Assembly: GCF_900637955.1 (NCBI RefSeq)
Contig: NZ_LR134476.1
Span: 248,001-312,000, forward strand
DNA from: Trueperella bialowiezensis
Lineage (GTDB): Bacteria > Actinomycetota > Actinomycetes > Actinomycetales > Actinomycetaceae
DNA: 64,000 nt
Direction of reading: 5' to 3'
Below, piece after piece: positions 8,554-17,749 of this stretch (position 1 is its first letter; every line of letters begins with the position of its first letter). The notes below the pieces were generated by a model, which made no database searches, was not told the origin of the DNA, and saw only the letters and a list, made by a program, of their open reading frames with translations. The position numbers were made by a program, and so were the translations under genes.

Positions 8554-10335
8554 ATGACGTTGTTTCGCATCGCGCGAGATTATCTTCGGAGCAAGAAACT
8601 TGCCTTTACGGCAATTATGGTTTTGCAGTTCGTGCAAGTGATTCTAAGTCTCGTGCTACCTGCCATCAACGCGCGTATTATCGACGACGGCGTGCTCACC
8701 GGCAACCAATCATTGATTTGGCAGCTCGGCATCGTCATGCTCGTGATCGCCGTCGTGCAGATCGTGGCGATGGTGGGCGCGATCTACATCGGTGCGAAAA
8801 CGGCGATGGAGCTCGGGCGTGATCTGCGCACCCGAACCTTCCGGCAAGTGCAATCTTTCTCGGCGGTCGATCAGGCCAAATTTGGCGCGCCCACACTCAT
8901 CACTCGCACCACAAACGACGTGAACCAGGTGCAGATGGTGATCATCGCCGGTTTTACGATCATGGTCATGGCGCCTCTTATGGGAATCGGCGGGGTTGTG
9001 ATGGCCATCCAACAAAATGTGAAGCTTTCCGCGTTGCTCATCGTCGTCGTGCCATTGCTAGCGTTGCTTATCTTGACGATCATCCGGATTTTGGCCCCGC
9101 GCTACGAGTTGCAACAAAAACTGATCGACAGGGTGAACACGCTGCTACGTGAACAGCTTTCGGGCGTGCGCGTGATTCGAGCGTTCATCCGCCAGGATAC
9201 GCAGCGGGAGAAGTTCGCGGACACGAATACTGCCCTGCGCCGGGTCTGGGTGGAAATCGGTGTGCTGTGGGCATTCATGATCCCCGCCTCGAACCTCATT
9301 GTCGGTTTCGCATGCGTGGCCGTCGTCTGGTTTTCCGGCCATCTCATTTCGGCCGGGGACATGCAGGTGGGAGCGCTCACCGCCTATATTTCATATCTGA
9401 TGATGATCATGATCTCGGTGATGATATCGGGCATGATCGTCATGATGTATCCGCGCGGCGAGGTGTCGGCCAAACGGTTGCAGGAGATTTTCGACGTCGA
9501 ACCCTCGATCACCGCACCAGCTTCGTTCCGGTCGCTGCCGTCTGGCCCGTTAACGTTCGCGCTCGAGAACGTCGGTTTACAGTATCCGGGTGCGCAACAG
9601 CCGGTGCTGCATAACATCAGCATGTCGTTTGTTCCAGGGAAGACGACGGCGTTGATCGGCTCCACCGGATCGGGTAAGTCCTCGCTGGTACGGCTCCTGC
9701 CTCGGATGCTCGATGCGACCACCGGGCAGGTGACCGCAGGCGGCATATCCGTTCGTGATGTGGATCCACACGAGCTGCGTTCGCGTATCGCCCTCGTGCC
9801 GCAGACCGCGTTCTTGTTTTCTGGAACGATCGCCTCGAACGTGGCCGGCTCGGCGTCGGCAAAAGACACGACTTCCCACGTGGATCGCGAACGGGTCGAG
9901 CGTGCCTTGCAGGCCGCTCAAGCCTGGGAGTTCGTGGAAAAGCTACCTGGCGGGATTGACGCCGAGGTGGAATCTGGGGGCAAGAATTTTTCGGGTGGCC
10001 AGCGCCAACGGTTGACGATTGCGAGGGCGATCTACCGATGCTTACCGGACGCCGCCGGGAAGCGGCAGGCCGACCTTCTGGTGTTTGACGATTCGTTCTC
10101 GGCACTCGACTACGTGACTGACGCACGCCTACGAAACGGCTTACGAGCCTTTATTGGCGACACCGCAGTGTTAATTGTGGCCCAGCGCGTGGCAACGATC
10201 CGTGATGCAGACGAGATTCACGTGTTGGAAGCAGGCACAGTGGTAGGTTCGGGCACGCACGATGACCTGCTCGCCACGTGTGAGACCTACCAGGAGATCG
10301 TGGCCTCCCAAATTGATATCGAGGCGGCACTATGA
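8554..10335 (+). CDS. ABC exporter half-transporter with degenerate ATP site
   Basis: 593 residues: six transmembrane helices in the first 300 or so, then an ATPase domain (ABCB/multidrug type). Walker A GSTGSGKSS is near residue 369 and the signature FSGGQRQR near 479. Walker B is LLVFDDSFSALD, in which the catalytic Glu is Asp, and the switch His is replaced by Gln in VAQRVATIRDAD. These changes mark the non-hydrolysing site of heterodimeric exporters such as TM287/288 or LmrCD. A GAAGGA ribosome site precedes the ATG. The gene overlaps the next by four bases (ATGA), and that partner has a canonical Walker B. The substrate cannot be told from sequence. Confidence 0.92.
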   Translation: MTLFRIARDYLRSKKLAFTAIMVLQFVQVILSLVLPAINARIIDDGVLTGNQSLIWQLGIVMLVIAVVQIVAMVGAIYIGAKTAMELGRDLRTRTFRQVQSFSAVDQAKFGAPTLITRTTNDVNQVQMVIIAGFTIMVMAPLMGIGGVVMAIQQNVKLSALLIVVVPLLALLILTIIRILAPRYELQQKLIDRVNTLLREQLSGVRVIRAFIRQDTQREKFADTNTALRRVWVEIGVLWAFMIPASNLIVGFACVAVVWFSGHLISAGDMQVGALTAYISYLMMIMISVMISGMIVMMYPRGEVSAKRLQEIFDVEPSITAPASFRSLPSGPLTFALENVGLQYPGAQQPVLHNISMSFVPGKTTALIGSTGSGKSSLVRLLPRMLDATTGQVTAGGISVRDVDPHELRSRIALVPQTAFLFSGTIASNVAGSASAKDTTSHVDRERVERALQAAQAWEFVEKLPGGIDAEVESGGKNFSGGQRQRLTIARAIYRCLPDAAGKRQADLLVFDDSFSALDYVTDARLRNGLRAFIGDTAVLIVAQRVATIRDADEIHVLEAGTVVGSGTHDDLLATCETYQEIVASQIDIEAAL

Positions 10336-12137
10336 GCCGGCGCTCCAGGGTTAACCCGTATGATTCCAAGGCACGCGACGCGAAAGGCGCGCTTTTGCGC
10401 CTTGGTCGGCTGCTCAAACCGGATCGTTTCCGGATCGGGCTCACCGTAGTGCTGACGGTATTCGCGGCGGCCGGTTCGATCCTCGCCCCGAAGTTACTTG
10501 GTGATGCTACAAACGTGATCGTCGACGGCGTGGCCGGCTCCGGAGTCGATTTCGGCAAACTTGGCCAGGTGCTCGCCGTCGTCGCTGGACTCTACACGCT
10601 CTCAGCAGTCACTGACTTCGCAGCTGGGATTCTCATTCGGCAAACAGTGCAAAATCTTGGCTTCCGCTTGCGCCAAGCCGCGCAAGAAAAGATCGACCGG
10701 TTGCCGCTATCCTGGCTCGATGCACAACCGCACGGCGATCTGCTCTCCCGCGTAACGAATGACATCGACAACGTCACCCAGTCGCTCATGCAGACCCTCA
10801 ACCAGGTGATTTATTCGCTCTACGTGCTCATCGGTGTGCTCGCGATGATGGTGTGGATATCGCCGCTGCTGACCTTGCTCTCGCTCGCGGTGCTCCCCTT
10901 CGGTATTGCCGCGCTCGTCGTCGTGTTGGGGCGTGCGCGACCCCAGTTCCGCAAGCAGTGGGCAAAAACCGGTGACGTGTCCGCAATCGTCGAAGAGTCC
11001 TTTACGGGTTTTGAGGTGGTGAGCGCCTACGGCCTTGAGGACGACTTCAGCGAAGTGTTCGCCGACGCCAACGACGAGCTTTTCACCGCAGGATATAAGG
11101 GGCAGTTCCTTTCCCAACTCGCCCAGCCGATCATGGGGTTTGTAGCAAACATCGGCTTCGTTATCGTCGCTGTTGCTGGCGGATTGCAGGTGATCAGCGG
11201 GAGGCTTAGCATCGGTGGCATTCAGGCGTTTATCCAGTATTCGCGCCAGCTCAACCAGCCGGTCTCCACGCTCGCCTCGATGGCGGCCATGTTGCAGTCT
11301 GGTGCGGCCTCCGGGGAACGCATTTTTGACTTCCTTGACTCCCCCGAAATGGAGGCCGACTCCACGGCGTCGCTATCCGAATTAGTTCCGAGCGGCGAGC
11401 GGCGCGGGCGGATTTGTTTCGACGACGTCGTCTTCGCCTACGAACCTGGCACGCCAGTTATTAAAGGGCTGAGTCTTAACGTGGAACCCGGCGATCAGGT
11501 GGCGATCGTGGGGCCGACCGGCGCGGGGAAAACCACGCTCGTCAACCTGTTGATGCGCTTCTATGAGATCGACTCCGGGCAGATTACCGTGGACGGCGTG
11601 TCTACCCGCGAATTCTCCAAAGATTCGTTGCGTGCCAACATCGGGATGGTGTTGCAAGATACATGGCTGTTCGAAGGCACGATTGCAGAGAACATCGCCT
11701 TTGGCAAGGACGGAGCTACACGAGAAGACGTCATCGCGGCCGCGCAGGCCACCGGCGTGGATCGGCTCATCCGCCAGCTGCCCGACGGCTACGACACTGT
11801 GATCGACGACGAGGGCGGCAACATCTCCGCCGGCGAGAAGCAGCTTCTCACCATCGCGCGTGCCTACTTGTCCGATCCGGCCGTGCTCATTCTTGATGAA
11901 GCCACGTCCTCCGTTGACACACGCACGGAAATGCTCGTTCAGCGCGCCATGGGTGAACTTCGCAGCGGGCGCACGTCGTTCGTCATCGCCCACCGCCTGT
12001 CTACCATTCGCAACGCGGACGTGATCATCGTGATGGCCGACGGCGACGTCGTCGAACAAGGGACTCACGAGGAGCTGCTCGCCCAACGCGGCGCATACTA
12101 CGACCTGCATCAATCCCAGTTCACCAGCACTGACTAG
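10332..12137 (+). CDS. ABC exporter half-transporter, catalytic partner
   Basis: 601 residues with six transmembrane helices and one ATPase domain. Walker A GPTGAGKTT is near residue 394, Walker B LILDEATSSVD near 519 and the switch His in IAHRLSTIRNAD, all intact. Its own signature motif is altered (ISAGEKQL instead of LSGGQ). In a heterodimer this altered signature faces the degenerate Walker site of the upstream subunit, so both halves of one composite site are defective while the other, formed by this subunit's Walker motifs and the partner's FSGGQ, is complete. Translational coupling through ATGA supports a 1:1 complex. The cargo could be a drug, lipid or peptide. Confidence 0.92.
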   Translation: MSRRSRVNPYDSKARDAKGALLRLGRLLKPDRFRIGLTVVLTVFAAAGSILAPKLLGDATNVIVDGVAGSGVDFGKLGQVLAVVAGLYTLSAVTDFAAGILIRQTVQNLGFRLRQAAQEKIDRLPLSWLDAQPHGDLLSRVTNDIDNVTQSLMQTLNQVIYSLYVLIGVLAMMVWISPLLTLLSLAVLPFGIAALVVVLGRARPQFRKQWAKTGDVSAIVEESFTGFEVVSAYGLEDDFSEVFADANDELFTAGYKGQFLSQLAQPIMGFVANIGFVIVAVAGGLQVISGRLSIGGIQAFIQYSRQLNQPVSTLASMAAMLQSGAASGERIFDFLDSPEMEADSTASLSELVPSGERRGRICFDDVVFAYEPGTPVIKGLSLNVEPGDQVAIVGPTGAGKTTLVNLLMRFYEIDSGQITVDGVSTREFSKDSLRANIGMVLQDTWLFEGTIAENIAFGKDGATREDVIAAAQATGVDRLIRQLPDGYDTVIDDEGGNISAGEKQLLTIARAYLSDPAVLILDEATSSVDTRTEMLVQRAMGELRSGRTSFVIAHRLSTIRNADVIIVMADGDVVEQGTHEELLAQRGAYYDLHQSQFTSTD

Positions 12138-12203
12138 GCGCTGGCAATGGGTATGCGCCGGAAGAGCCTAGTGGTAACGGAATAATATGCCGAATAGCTC
12201 GGT

Positions 12204-12908
12204 TTAAGCGATGCCGTTCTCGCGTGCGTCGAGCAGGATCTCGAGCACCTCATCTGCGGTGCTGGCCGTACGCCAGGCGAGCTTTTCTTCCTCCGGCCAC
12301 GAGTCTCCCCACGTGGCGAGGATCGTGCGGATGCCGTGTAGCCGGGCGCCCTCGATGTCGTAGATGCGATCGCCGACCATCACGACGTCGTCGCGAAGTG
12401 GGCTGTCCATCCCCTGCTTCTCGCGTACGCCAACCTCGAGGAGGCCGGCGTCGTGAAGACGCGTCAGTGCCGTGGCGACGACGGCGGGTTTGCCAAGCTC
12501 GACCTCCCCGGGCAGCGAGCCGCACAGCACGTCGAAATAGTCGGTGAGCCCGAGGTTCTCAACAACAACTTTGGCGACGTCTTCCATTTTGGATGTGGCA
12601 AGCCCGACGGCGAAACCCGCGTCCCGTACCGCGCCTAGGAGTTCTGGCACGCCGTCGAACACGGGCGTAGCGTGGTGAACTTTGGCGTATGCGGCCTTGT
12701 AGTGGGCGATATAGCTCGTGATCTCATCGGCTGGAACACCAAGGTGGGCAAACGACTCGTTGAGCGGCGGGCCCACGTATCGCCTGTAGGCGGAGTCGGG
12801 CTGGTCGAGGCCTGCAAGTTCCCTCATCGTGTTGCCGATCGTCCGCGTGATAATCGGGGCAGAATCTGCAATTGTGCCGTCTAGATCAAAAAGAACTGCG
12901 CGTAGCAT
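12204..12908 (-). CDS. HAD-family hydrolase, phosphoglycolate phosphatase-like
   Basis: 234 residues. HAD motif I is FDLDGTIADS at the N-terminus (nucleophile Asp). Motif II is the Thr/Ser in GLATSKMED, the motif III Lys is in LGKPAVV, and motif IV is VGDRIYDIEGA. A helical cap lies between motifs I and II. It should dephosphorylate a small phosphorylated metabolite; the substrate is not evident. I start at the ATG at 12906-12908 because AGGAAAGG lies five bases before it; an in-frame GTG two codons upstream overlaps that site. The last gene before it on this strand is the YciO-like gene. Confidence 0.88.
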   Translation of the reverse strand: MLRAVLFDLDGTIADSAPIITRTIGNTMRELAGLDQPDSAYRRYVGPPLNESFAHLGVPADEITSYIAHYKAAYAKVHHATPVFDGVPELLGAVRDAGFAVGLATSKMEDVAKVVVENLGLTDYFDVLCGSLPGEVELGKPAVVATALTRLHDAGLLEVGVREKQGMDSPLRDDVVMVGDRIYDIEGARLHGIRTILATWGDSWPEEEKLAWRTASTADEVLEILLDARENGIA

Positions 12909-12962
12909 TCGCACCTTTCCTCGTGGTCTGGAATTGAACGTGTATGAAGTTGTGTAAAGGTT

Positions 12963-13586
12963 CTAAATGTCGAACATGGAGATGTCGCCGGCGCCAACGC
13001 GTTCGATAATCGCCTCACCGCTCGACAGGTCGATTACCGTGGTTGGGCCTTCCTCGCCCACCGGGCCTTCGACGACGACGTCAATCGCGTTGCCAAGCCG
13101 GTCGTTGACGATCCAGCCTTCAGTCATCGGCTCGTCCTCACCGGGCAAGATCAAGGTGGATGACAGCAGCGGCGCGCCGAGTTCAGCAAGGATTGCCTGC
13201 GTGATCTTATGATCGGGAATGCGGGCGCCGACGGTGTTTTTCTTCGGGTTGAGAGTCATCCGCGGCACTTCCTTCGTGCCCTTCATGATGAACGTGTACG
13301 GGCCCGGGGTCAGTGATTTGATGAGGCGGAAGAACGAATTATTGACGATGACGAGCGATCCGAACTGCGCGAAGTCGTGGCACAGCAACGTGAAGTGATG
13401 CTTGGCACCGACTTGGCGAATGGTACGAATACGCTCCAGCCCGTCCTTGTTGCCGAGCGTGCATGCGATTGCGTATCCGGAATCGGTGGGCAGGGCGACG
13501 ACGTCGCCGTCGCGTAACCGATCAACCACCTTGGACACGAGGCGCGGCTGCGGATCTTCCGGGTGAATCTCAATAAATGCGGCCAT
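12963..13586 (-). CDS. YciO/YrdC (Sua5-type) domain protein
   Basis: 207 residues with the YrdC fold: LPTDSGYAIACTLGN near the N-terminus is the phosphate/adenylate-binding signature (usually PTDTxYGL), followed by the conserved LTPGPYTFIM and GARIPDHK. The wording of these motifs is closer to YciO than to TsaC/Sua5, which makes threonylcarbamoyl-adenylate for tRNA t6A, so I do not assign the t6A role. The start overlaps the upstream repeat-type gene by one base (TAATG) behind an AAGGAGGA ribosome site, so the two form an operon. Confidence 0.85.
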   Translation of the reverse strand: MAAFIEIHPEDPQPRLVSKVVDRLRDGDVVALPTDSGYAIACTLGNKDGLERIRTIRQVGAKHHFTLLCHDFAQFGSLVIVNNSFFRLIKSLTPGPYTFIMKGTKEVPRMTLNPKKNTVGARIPDHKITQAILAELGAPLLSSTLILPGEDEPMTEGWIVNDRLGNAIDVVVEGPVGEEGPTTVIDLSSGEAIIERVGAGDISMFDI

Positions 13587-14227
13587 TAGTCCTCCTTGTT
13601 CATGGTGGCGAGCGCGATCGATAACTCGTCAATGAGGTTATCGGGTGCGCCCGATTCTTTAAGAATGTCAATATACCCGCGCGCTTCATCGACCTTGTTG
13701 GCAGCGAGCGCGGCGTTAACCAGCTCTTCGCCAACGGCTGGCGTCTGTTTGTCTGGTTGCCAGCGGCCAAGGCCCAGTTGGATAGCCGCATTGTGCTGGC
13801 CTGTTTCGCGCAACAGCTTCACGCCTTCTGCGAGTGCCAGACCGGTGTCGTCCCTATCCGCCGCAGTTTCTAGATAGCGGCGTGCCGCCTCGGAGTCTTC
13901 TTCACCAGCTAGGCGAGCCAGTTGCACGAGCGGGTACCACGCCCGAGAATCCGAACCGATCTCTTCACTCAGTGCCCACAGCACCAGTTCGGGATCTGTT
14001 TTTTCCGCGATGTCTTCGCTGACCAGCTTGTCGCCAGTAAGCGGATCGGCGGGGTTGCGAACCGTGTCGCTATTCTTGATGATCGAAGCCAGTTCCTCAA
14101 AAGCAGCGATATCATTAGGATCGTTCGACAGTTGATCGCGTAACGCTGCTGCTCGTTCAATTTCTGGCATGTCGGCGCCGCGGTGAGTTCCATCGAAGAG
14201 CTGACGCATGAGTTCTAGAAATGCCAT
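13586..14227 (-). CDS. TPR-like helical repeat protein, function unknown
   Basis: 213 residues, acidic and almost entirely helical, with loosely repeated helix pairs (DSRAWYPLVQLARLAGEEDS, AIQLGLGRWQ, LVNAALAANKVDEARGYID) that resemble degenerate tetratricopeptide repeats. There is no signal peptide or membrane helix. It probably acts as a protein-protein adaptor; no partner can be named. The ATG at 14227 has no Shine-Dalgarno sequence but has TAGAAT exactly six bases upstream, so the mRNA is probably leaderless. It is cotranscribed with the YciO-like gene. Confidence 0.7.
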   Translation of the reverse strand: MAFLELMRQLFDGTHRGADMPEIERAAALRDQLSNDPNDIAAFEELASIIKNSDTVRNPADPLTGDKLVSEDIAEKTDPELVLWALSEEIGSDSRAWYPLVQLARLAGEEDSEAARRYLETAADRDDTGLALAEGVKLLRETGQHNAAIQLGLGRWQPDKQTPAVGEELVNAALAANKVDEARGYIDILKESGAPDNLIDELSIALATMNKED

Positions 14228-14233
14228 ACGGTA

Positions 14234-14239
14234 ATTCTA
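14234..14239 (-). promoter_or_regulatory. -10 box of leaderless promoter (repeat protein/yciO operon)
   Basis: Read on the minus strand, TAGAAT is followed by TACCGT and then the ATG, with six bases between box and start codon. No ribosome-binding site is present. Confidence 0.5.
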
Positions 14240-14284
14240 ACTGATTCACATGGGCCACGGATGTTATCGGGTGAAGGAGCGGTC

Positions 14285-14731
14285 ATGGTAAGCAGGCACG
14301 ATCTAGCATTGGCACGCACGCGCGTCCTACTCGCAGATATTGCGCCCGAAATCCCTGAGGCTGAGATCGTACCCGAAGCTCGTATGGAGGCTGACCTGGG
14401 GCTGGACGTGGTGTCCATCTGGGCGCTTGCCACCGGCTTGGAGAAGCTGGCGAAGGTCGAGATCGTCGACGCCGCCATTGCTGAGGCCACGACCATCGGC
14501 GATCTCATGGAGCATGCCCTGTCTGACGTTCCGCTTGACTACGAGATGGTCGACGACGGCGAGGGCACAGATAGCACAGGTGGTGACGACCAGCTGGCGG
14601 ATGGCGGCGCGGCATCTGGCGAGCAGGCTAGTGGCGAGTGTGCTGACGGTGAGATCGCCGATGATGAGCTGATCGACGGTGAGGATCTCGACGCCGCACT
14701 TGCCGACCTCGCAAACCTATTCAATTCCTAG
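14285..14731 (+). CDS. Acyl-carrier-protein-like protein lacking the phosphopantetheine serine
   Basis: About 148 residues. Residues 25-80 align with acyl carrier proteins: MEADLGLDVVSIWALATGLE matches the loop-helix II region, and ATTIGDLMEHAL matches the start of helix IV (ITTVGDAVDYI). In a true carrier the motif is DSL, where Ser takes the 4'-phosphopantetheine arm. Here it reads DVV, so the protein cannot be charged at the normal place. A tail of about 65 residues, mostly Asp, Glu, Gly, Ala and Ser, follows. The start at 14285 has GAAGGAG six bases upstream; a more upstream ATG at 14261 does not. It is convergent with DUF3145. The role is unknown; it could be a regulatory or scaffold relative of ACP. 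Confidence 0.75.
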   Translation: MVSRHDLALARTRVLLADIAPEIPEAEIVPEARMEADLGLDVVSIWALATGLEKLAKVEIVDAAIAEATTIGDLMEHALSDVPLDYEMVDDGEGTDSTGGDDQLADGGAASGEQASGECADGEIADDELIDGEDLDAALADLANLFNS

Positions 14732-14741
14732 CGGCGTGAAT

Positions 14742-14760
14742 GCCTAGCGGCGTGCTAGGC
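14742..14760. terminator. Hairpin between convergent genes
   Basis: GCCTAGC-GGCGT-GCTAGGC is a perfect 7-bp hairpin in the gap between two converging genes. It has no T-run, so it is at best a weak terminator. The words CCTAGCGGCGTG occur twice next to each other here. Confidence 0.3.
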
Positions 14761-14798
14761 GCGTGCCGACGCCCGCCGTCGTCGTGAGCAATAAGCTG

Positions 14799-15302
14799 TT
14801 AGCCGACTCGGTGCAACCACCTTACGGGCGCGCCTGCTCCGGCGTAGCGGAACACTTCCAGCTCGTCGTCCCACGCCTGGCCGAGTGCGACGTCGAGCAG
14901 GCGGCGTAGTTCGGCCGCGTCTCCCCCGGAGTCTTCGATGGCCGCCCGGATGCGGTTTTCTGGTACGACGACGTTACCCAGCTGATCTGTCTGGGCGTAG
15001 AAAATCCCTAGGCCCGGGGTGCATGACCAGCGTCCGCCGTCGGTAGTCGGCGTCGGCTCTTCTGTAACTTCAAATCGCAGGTGCTCCCACCCGCCAAGGG
15101 CGGAGGCAATCTGTGCTCCCGTGCCGGCCTCGCCTGTCCAGGACACTTCGCCGCGGTTCATATTGGGTAGCGCAGGCTGTTTCGTCCACTCAAAATGAAC
15201 GGGATAGCCAAGCACGCTTGTCACCGCCCATTCAACGTGTGGTTGAACGGCCGGTGTGACCGAATGAATAAATATGACGCCTCGAGTGGCTTTGTTGTTC
15301 AC
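14799..15302 (-). CDS. DUF3145 family protein
   Basis: 167 residues of the actinobacterial DUF3145 family: ATRGVIFIHSVTPAVQPHVE at the start, then the conserved WAVTSVLG and FEWTKQPALP and, later, GLGIFYAQTDQLGN. No activity has been assigned to the family. It is soluble, with no signal peptide or membrane helix. The start is GTG at 15300-15302 with AGAAGGAGG five bases upstream. It stands alone, convergent with the ACP-like gene. Confidence 0.88.
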   Translation of the reverse strand: MNNKATRGVIFIHSVTPAVQPHVEWAVTSVLGYPVHFEWTKQPALPNMNRGEVSWTGEAGTGAQIASALGGWEHLRFEVTEEPTPTTDGGRWSCTPGLGIFYAQTDQLGNVVVPENRIRAAIEDSGGDAAELRRLLDVALGQAWDDELEVFRYAGAGAPVRWLHRVG

Positions 15303-15470
15303 CGTGACCTCCTTCTGGGTGAAATTCCCCGTGACACCCCGAAAAGGTCAGATACTTCAAGAATGCCATACGCTAGCCAGAAAGTCACGCCACATTATTT
15401 TGCGATTGGCTGATCCGGCTCGGCTTAGACCAACGCGCTTTAGATCCAAGCACCCTGCAGAACCAGAAAC

Positions 15471-16433
15471 TTATTTTGGCACAGGTATTTCGTGGCTGAA
15501 AATTTCCGGCACGGTGGGCGCGATGAATCGGAAGCCGTGATCGAGCAACTTTTGTGGCATGACGCGTTGCGAGGCAAGCACGGCCTCGTTCGCAAAATCT
15601 CCAAGGGTGATGCGCATTGGCAACTCGGGCACGGCAAGGAACCCTGGCCTGCGAAAATGGTCGGCCAGCGCGCGGTGCCACACCTTGTTTGGTACCGGAT
15701 CCGGGCTCGTCATGTTGACCGGGCCAGACAGGTCCGGCTCTCGCAGAATGCAGAGCAATGCACGCACGTAGTCGTCACGAGCGATTGTGGGCATCCAGTT
15801 CTCGCCGTCGCCAAGCCGTGCACCGAGCCCAATACGATACGGATGTTGCAAAATCGCGAGCATTCCGCCGCTTTGGCCCATGACAAGGCCGGTACGCGCG
15901 TTGACCGTGCGGATCCCGAGGTCGGCTACCCTATTGGCTTCGCTCTCCCACGCCATGCACAGCTCAGCGAGGAAGCCTGTCCCGTTCGGGCTGCTTTCGG
16001 TGAGAATGGCGTAGGCGCTTCTGGTCACAGTACCATCAGTGTCCGGGCGTCCCGAGCCGTAAAAGCCTACGGCCGAACCAGCAATAAATACCTGCGGCAA
16101 TGCGTCGGCACCCTCACGCTGTGCGCGTGCCGCAAGTGAATCAGCGATCGTGCACACCGAATCTATTCGTGAATCCCACAGCACGCGTTTGTACGACGCC
16201 GTCCACGGCCTGCTGAACAGGCCAGCGCCATTGAGGCAAATCACCCCGTAGGCGCAGTCGAAGACGCTGGTGTCGATCGTCCCCGACGCCGGATCCCACT
16301 GGTAGTCACCCGCGCGTTCCGGCGCTGATCGGACAAGGCGGCGCACCTCGTAACCTGCGGCTTTCGCGGCCTCAACGAGGCGTGTGCCGATGAAACCGGA
16401 GGCTCCGGCAAGCACAAGCACTGGCGTGGTCAT
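15471..16433 (-). CDS. TIGR01777-type epimerase/SDR protein (YfcH-like)
   Basis: 320 residues. An extended-SDR Rossmann fold: [20 protein letters not shown] near the N-terminus binds the dinucleotide, WDP and NGAG match the TIGR01777 family, and the C-terminal domain ends with [17 protein letters not shown], typical of the family's DUF1731 tail. The usual catalytic YxxxK is not obvious. The enzyme activity is not established for the family. The start at 16431-16433 overlaps the peptide deformylase stop by four bases (ATGA), so it is cotranscribed with def. Confidence 0.88.
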   Translation of the reverse strand: MTTPVLVLAGASGFIGTRLVEAAKAAGYEVRRLVRSAPERAGDYQWDPASGTIDTSVFDCAYGVICLNGAGLFSRPWTASYKRVLWDSRIDSVCTIADSLAARAQREGADALPQVFIAGSAVGFYGSGRPDTDGTVTRSAYAILTESSPNGTGFLAELCMAWESEANRVADLGIRTVNARTGLVMGQSGGMLAILQHPYRIGLGARLGDGENWMPTIARDDYVRALLCILREPDLSGPVNMTSPDPVPNKVWHRALADHFRRPGFLAVPELPMRITLGDFANEAVLASQRVMPQKLLDHGFRFIAPTVPEIFSHEIPVPK

Positions 16434-16918
16434 GTGTTCTCCCTGAGCTGGCGGAAGGCTTCTTTCTTCAGGGAGCGTTCGAGACGGTCGATGTAAAGGT
16501 AGCCGTCGAGGTGGTCGATTTCGTGCTGGACGAGCTGGCCCCAAATACCATCGCCTTCCACAACGACCGGATTACCATCGAGATCGACACCTTCTGCGCG
16601 AGCGTATACTGCACGTTTGCACGGGAACCACAGTCCGGGCACGGAGAGGCAGCCTTCGTCGTCGTTTTGGAACTCGTCTGTAGACATCTCTGTGATGACT
16701 GGGTTGAGGATGTATCCTCGCTCGCCGTCGATATTCCACGAGAACGCGCGGTAGCCGACGCCGATCTGGTTAGCTGCTAGGCCTGCGCGGCCGGGTTCGT
16801 TGACGGTGTCGAGCAGGTCTTCCACAAGTTGGCGGATCCCGGGAGTGATCGTGGTGATCGGGTCGCAGGGGGTGCGTAGTACGGGGTCGCCAATAATGCG
16901 GATATCTCGATAACTCAT
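16430..16918 (-). CDS. def: Peptide deformylase
   Basis: 162 residues. It removes the formyl group from nascent N-terminal methionine. All three family motifs are visible: GLAANQIG at 46-53, EGCLSVPG with metal ligand Cys90, and QHEIDHLDG with His132, Glu133 and His136. Motif 1 has Asn where most deformylases have Pro (GLAAPQIG), a change seen in some actinobacterial forms. There is no Shine-Dalgarno sequence; AACAAT stands six bases before the ATG, so the message is probably leaderless. It is first in a two-gene operon with the epimerase. Confidence 0.95.
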   Translation of the reverse strand: MSYRDIRIIGDPVLRTPCDPITTITPGIRQLVEDLLDTVNEPGRAGLAANQIGVGYRAFSWNIDGERGYILNPVITEMSTDEFQNDDEGCLSVPGLWFPCKRAVYARAEGVDLDGNPVVVEGDGIWGQLVQHEIDHLDGYLYIDRLERSLKKEAFRQLRENT

Positions 16919-17063
16919 GGTGGTATTGTTTCACACGTGCTGATCACGTTGGGAGCGGTGCAAGGCGTTCGCGACTGATTCCATGGGTGCACGTTGGGTA
17001 CGCGCTGAATAGCTTTCGTTTATACGATTCCGGTTTTTGTTGGTATCTCAAGGAAAAGAAAAG

Positions 17064-17135
17064 CTCCCGCGGTTGGACTCGAACCAACAACCCTTCGATT
17101 AACAGTCGAATGCTCTGCCATTGAGCTACGCGGGA
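17064..17135 (-). tRNA. tRNA-Asn(GUU)
   Basis: Cloverleaf of 72 bases including the discriminator G. The acceptor TCCCGCG pairs with CGCGGGA. The anticodon stem TTCGA/TCGAA encloses CTGTTAA (anticodon GTT). The T arm is GTTGG-TTCGAGT-CCAAC. CCA is not encoded. Confidence 0.96.
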
Positions 17136-17248
17136 TTGCGACTTGATCACTTTAGCAAACGATTTTCGAAAAGCGAATTCTGAACCGGCCAAAATGCCTC
17201 ACTGTGTCAATTGACACAAGCTGACCTGCCCCGATGCGGAAGAAATGT

Positions 17249-17749
17249 CTAGATGATGTCGAGTCCAACCGCTTCACGGAGTTGGTTTTCAAAAACGTCG
17301 AGCGCGATGCGGTCCTCGTCGGTGACCTCGTCGTCCACAATAATCTGTGTGAATAGCGTGTCGTCGGGGTTACGCCGTACTTGCCCACGTGCGATTGCGC
17401 CGGATGGGAGTTCTTCGACCTGGCGGTGCACGATCGATCTGTCGATTCTCTCCCGGATCATCGTGATCGCTGTCGGATCGGCGTGGCGCGGGATGCGGAA
17501 TGTGAGCGGCGCGTTGCGTGGGTCGATGAAAATGAGGCTGAGCGTGTCCGTGTCGTCATCCCACGTGCCAGCTTCGAAGTCGGACCACGTATAGACGGTG
17601 CGTTCGCCTTCTTTCGGTACGACGGCGAAGTGCGCGTTCCAGCCAGCAATCCACGTGCCTTCTGTTTCGGGTTCTACCGGCGTGGCTGCAGCTGGCATGG
17701 TTCCGTGTTCGTCGGCGAGGTGTGCCGGTAGCTTTTTACGCTTGAACAT
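17249..17749 (-). CDS. Hypothetical actinobacterial protein
   Basis: About 166 residues, soluble and acidic. It starts MFKRKKLPAHLADEHG and has a central block with several Trp residues (WIAGWNAHFAVVP, TWSDFEAGTWDDD) followed by a regular beta/alpha pattern ending in LREAVGLDII. Proteins of this kind are common in actinobacteria, but I cannot name a family or activity. The start at 17749 has AGG seven bases upstream. Its first 76 bases overlap the 3' end of the upstream membrane-protein gene on the same strand. Confidence 0.7.
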   Translation of the reverse strand: MFKRKKLPAHLADEHGTMPAAATPVEPETEGTWIAGWNAHFAVVPKEGERTVYTWSDFEAGTWDDDTDTLSLIFIDPRNAPLTFRIPRHADPTAITMIRERIDRSIVHRQVEELPSGAIARGQVRRNPDDTLFTQIIVDDEVTDEDRIALDVFENQLREAVGLDII

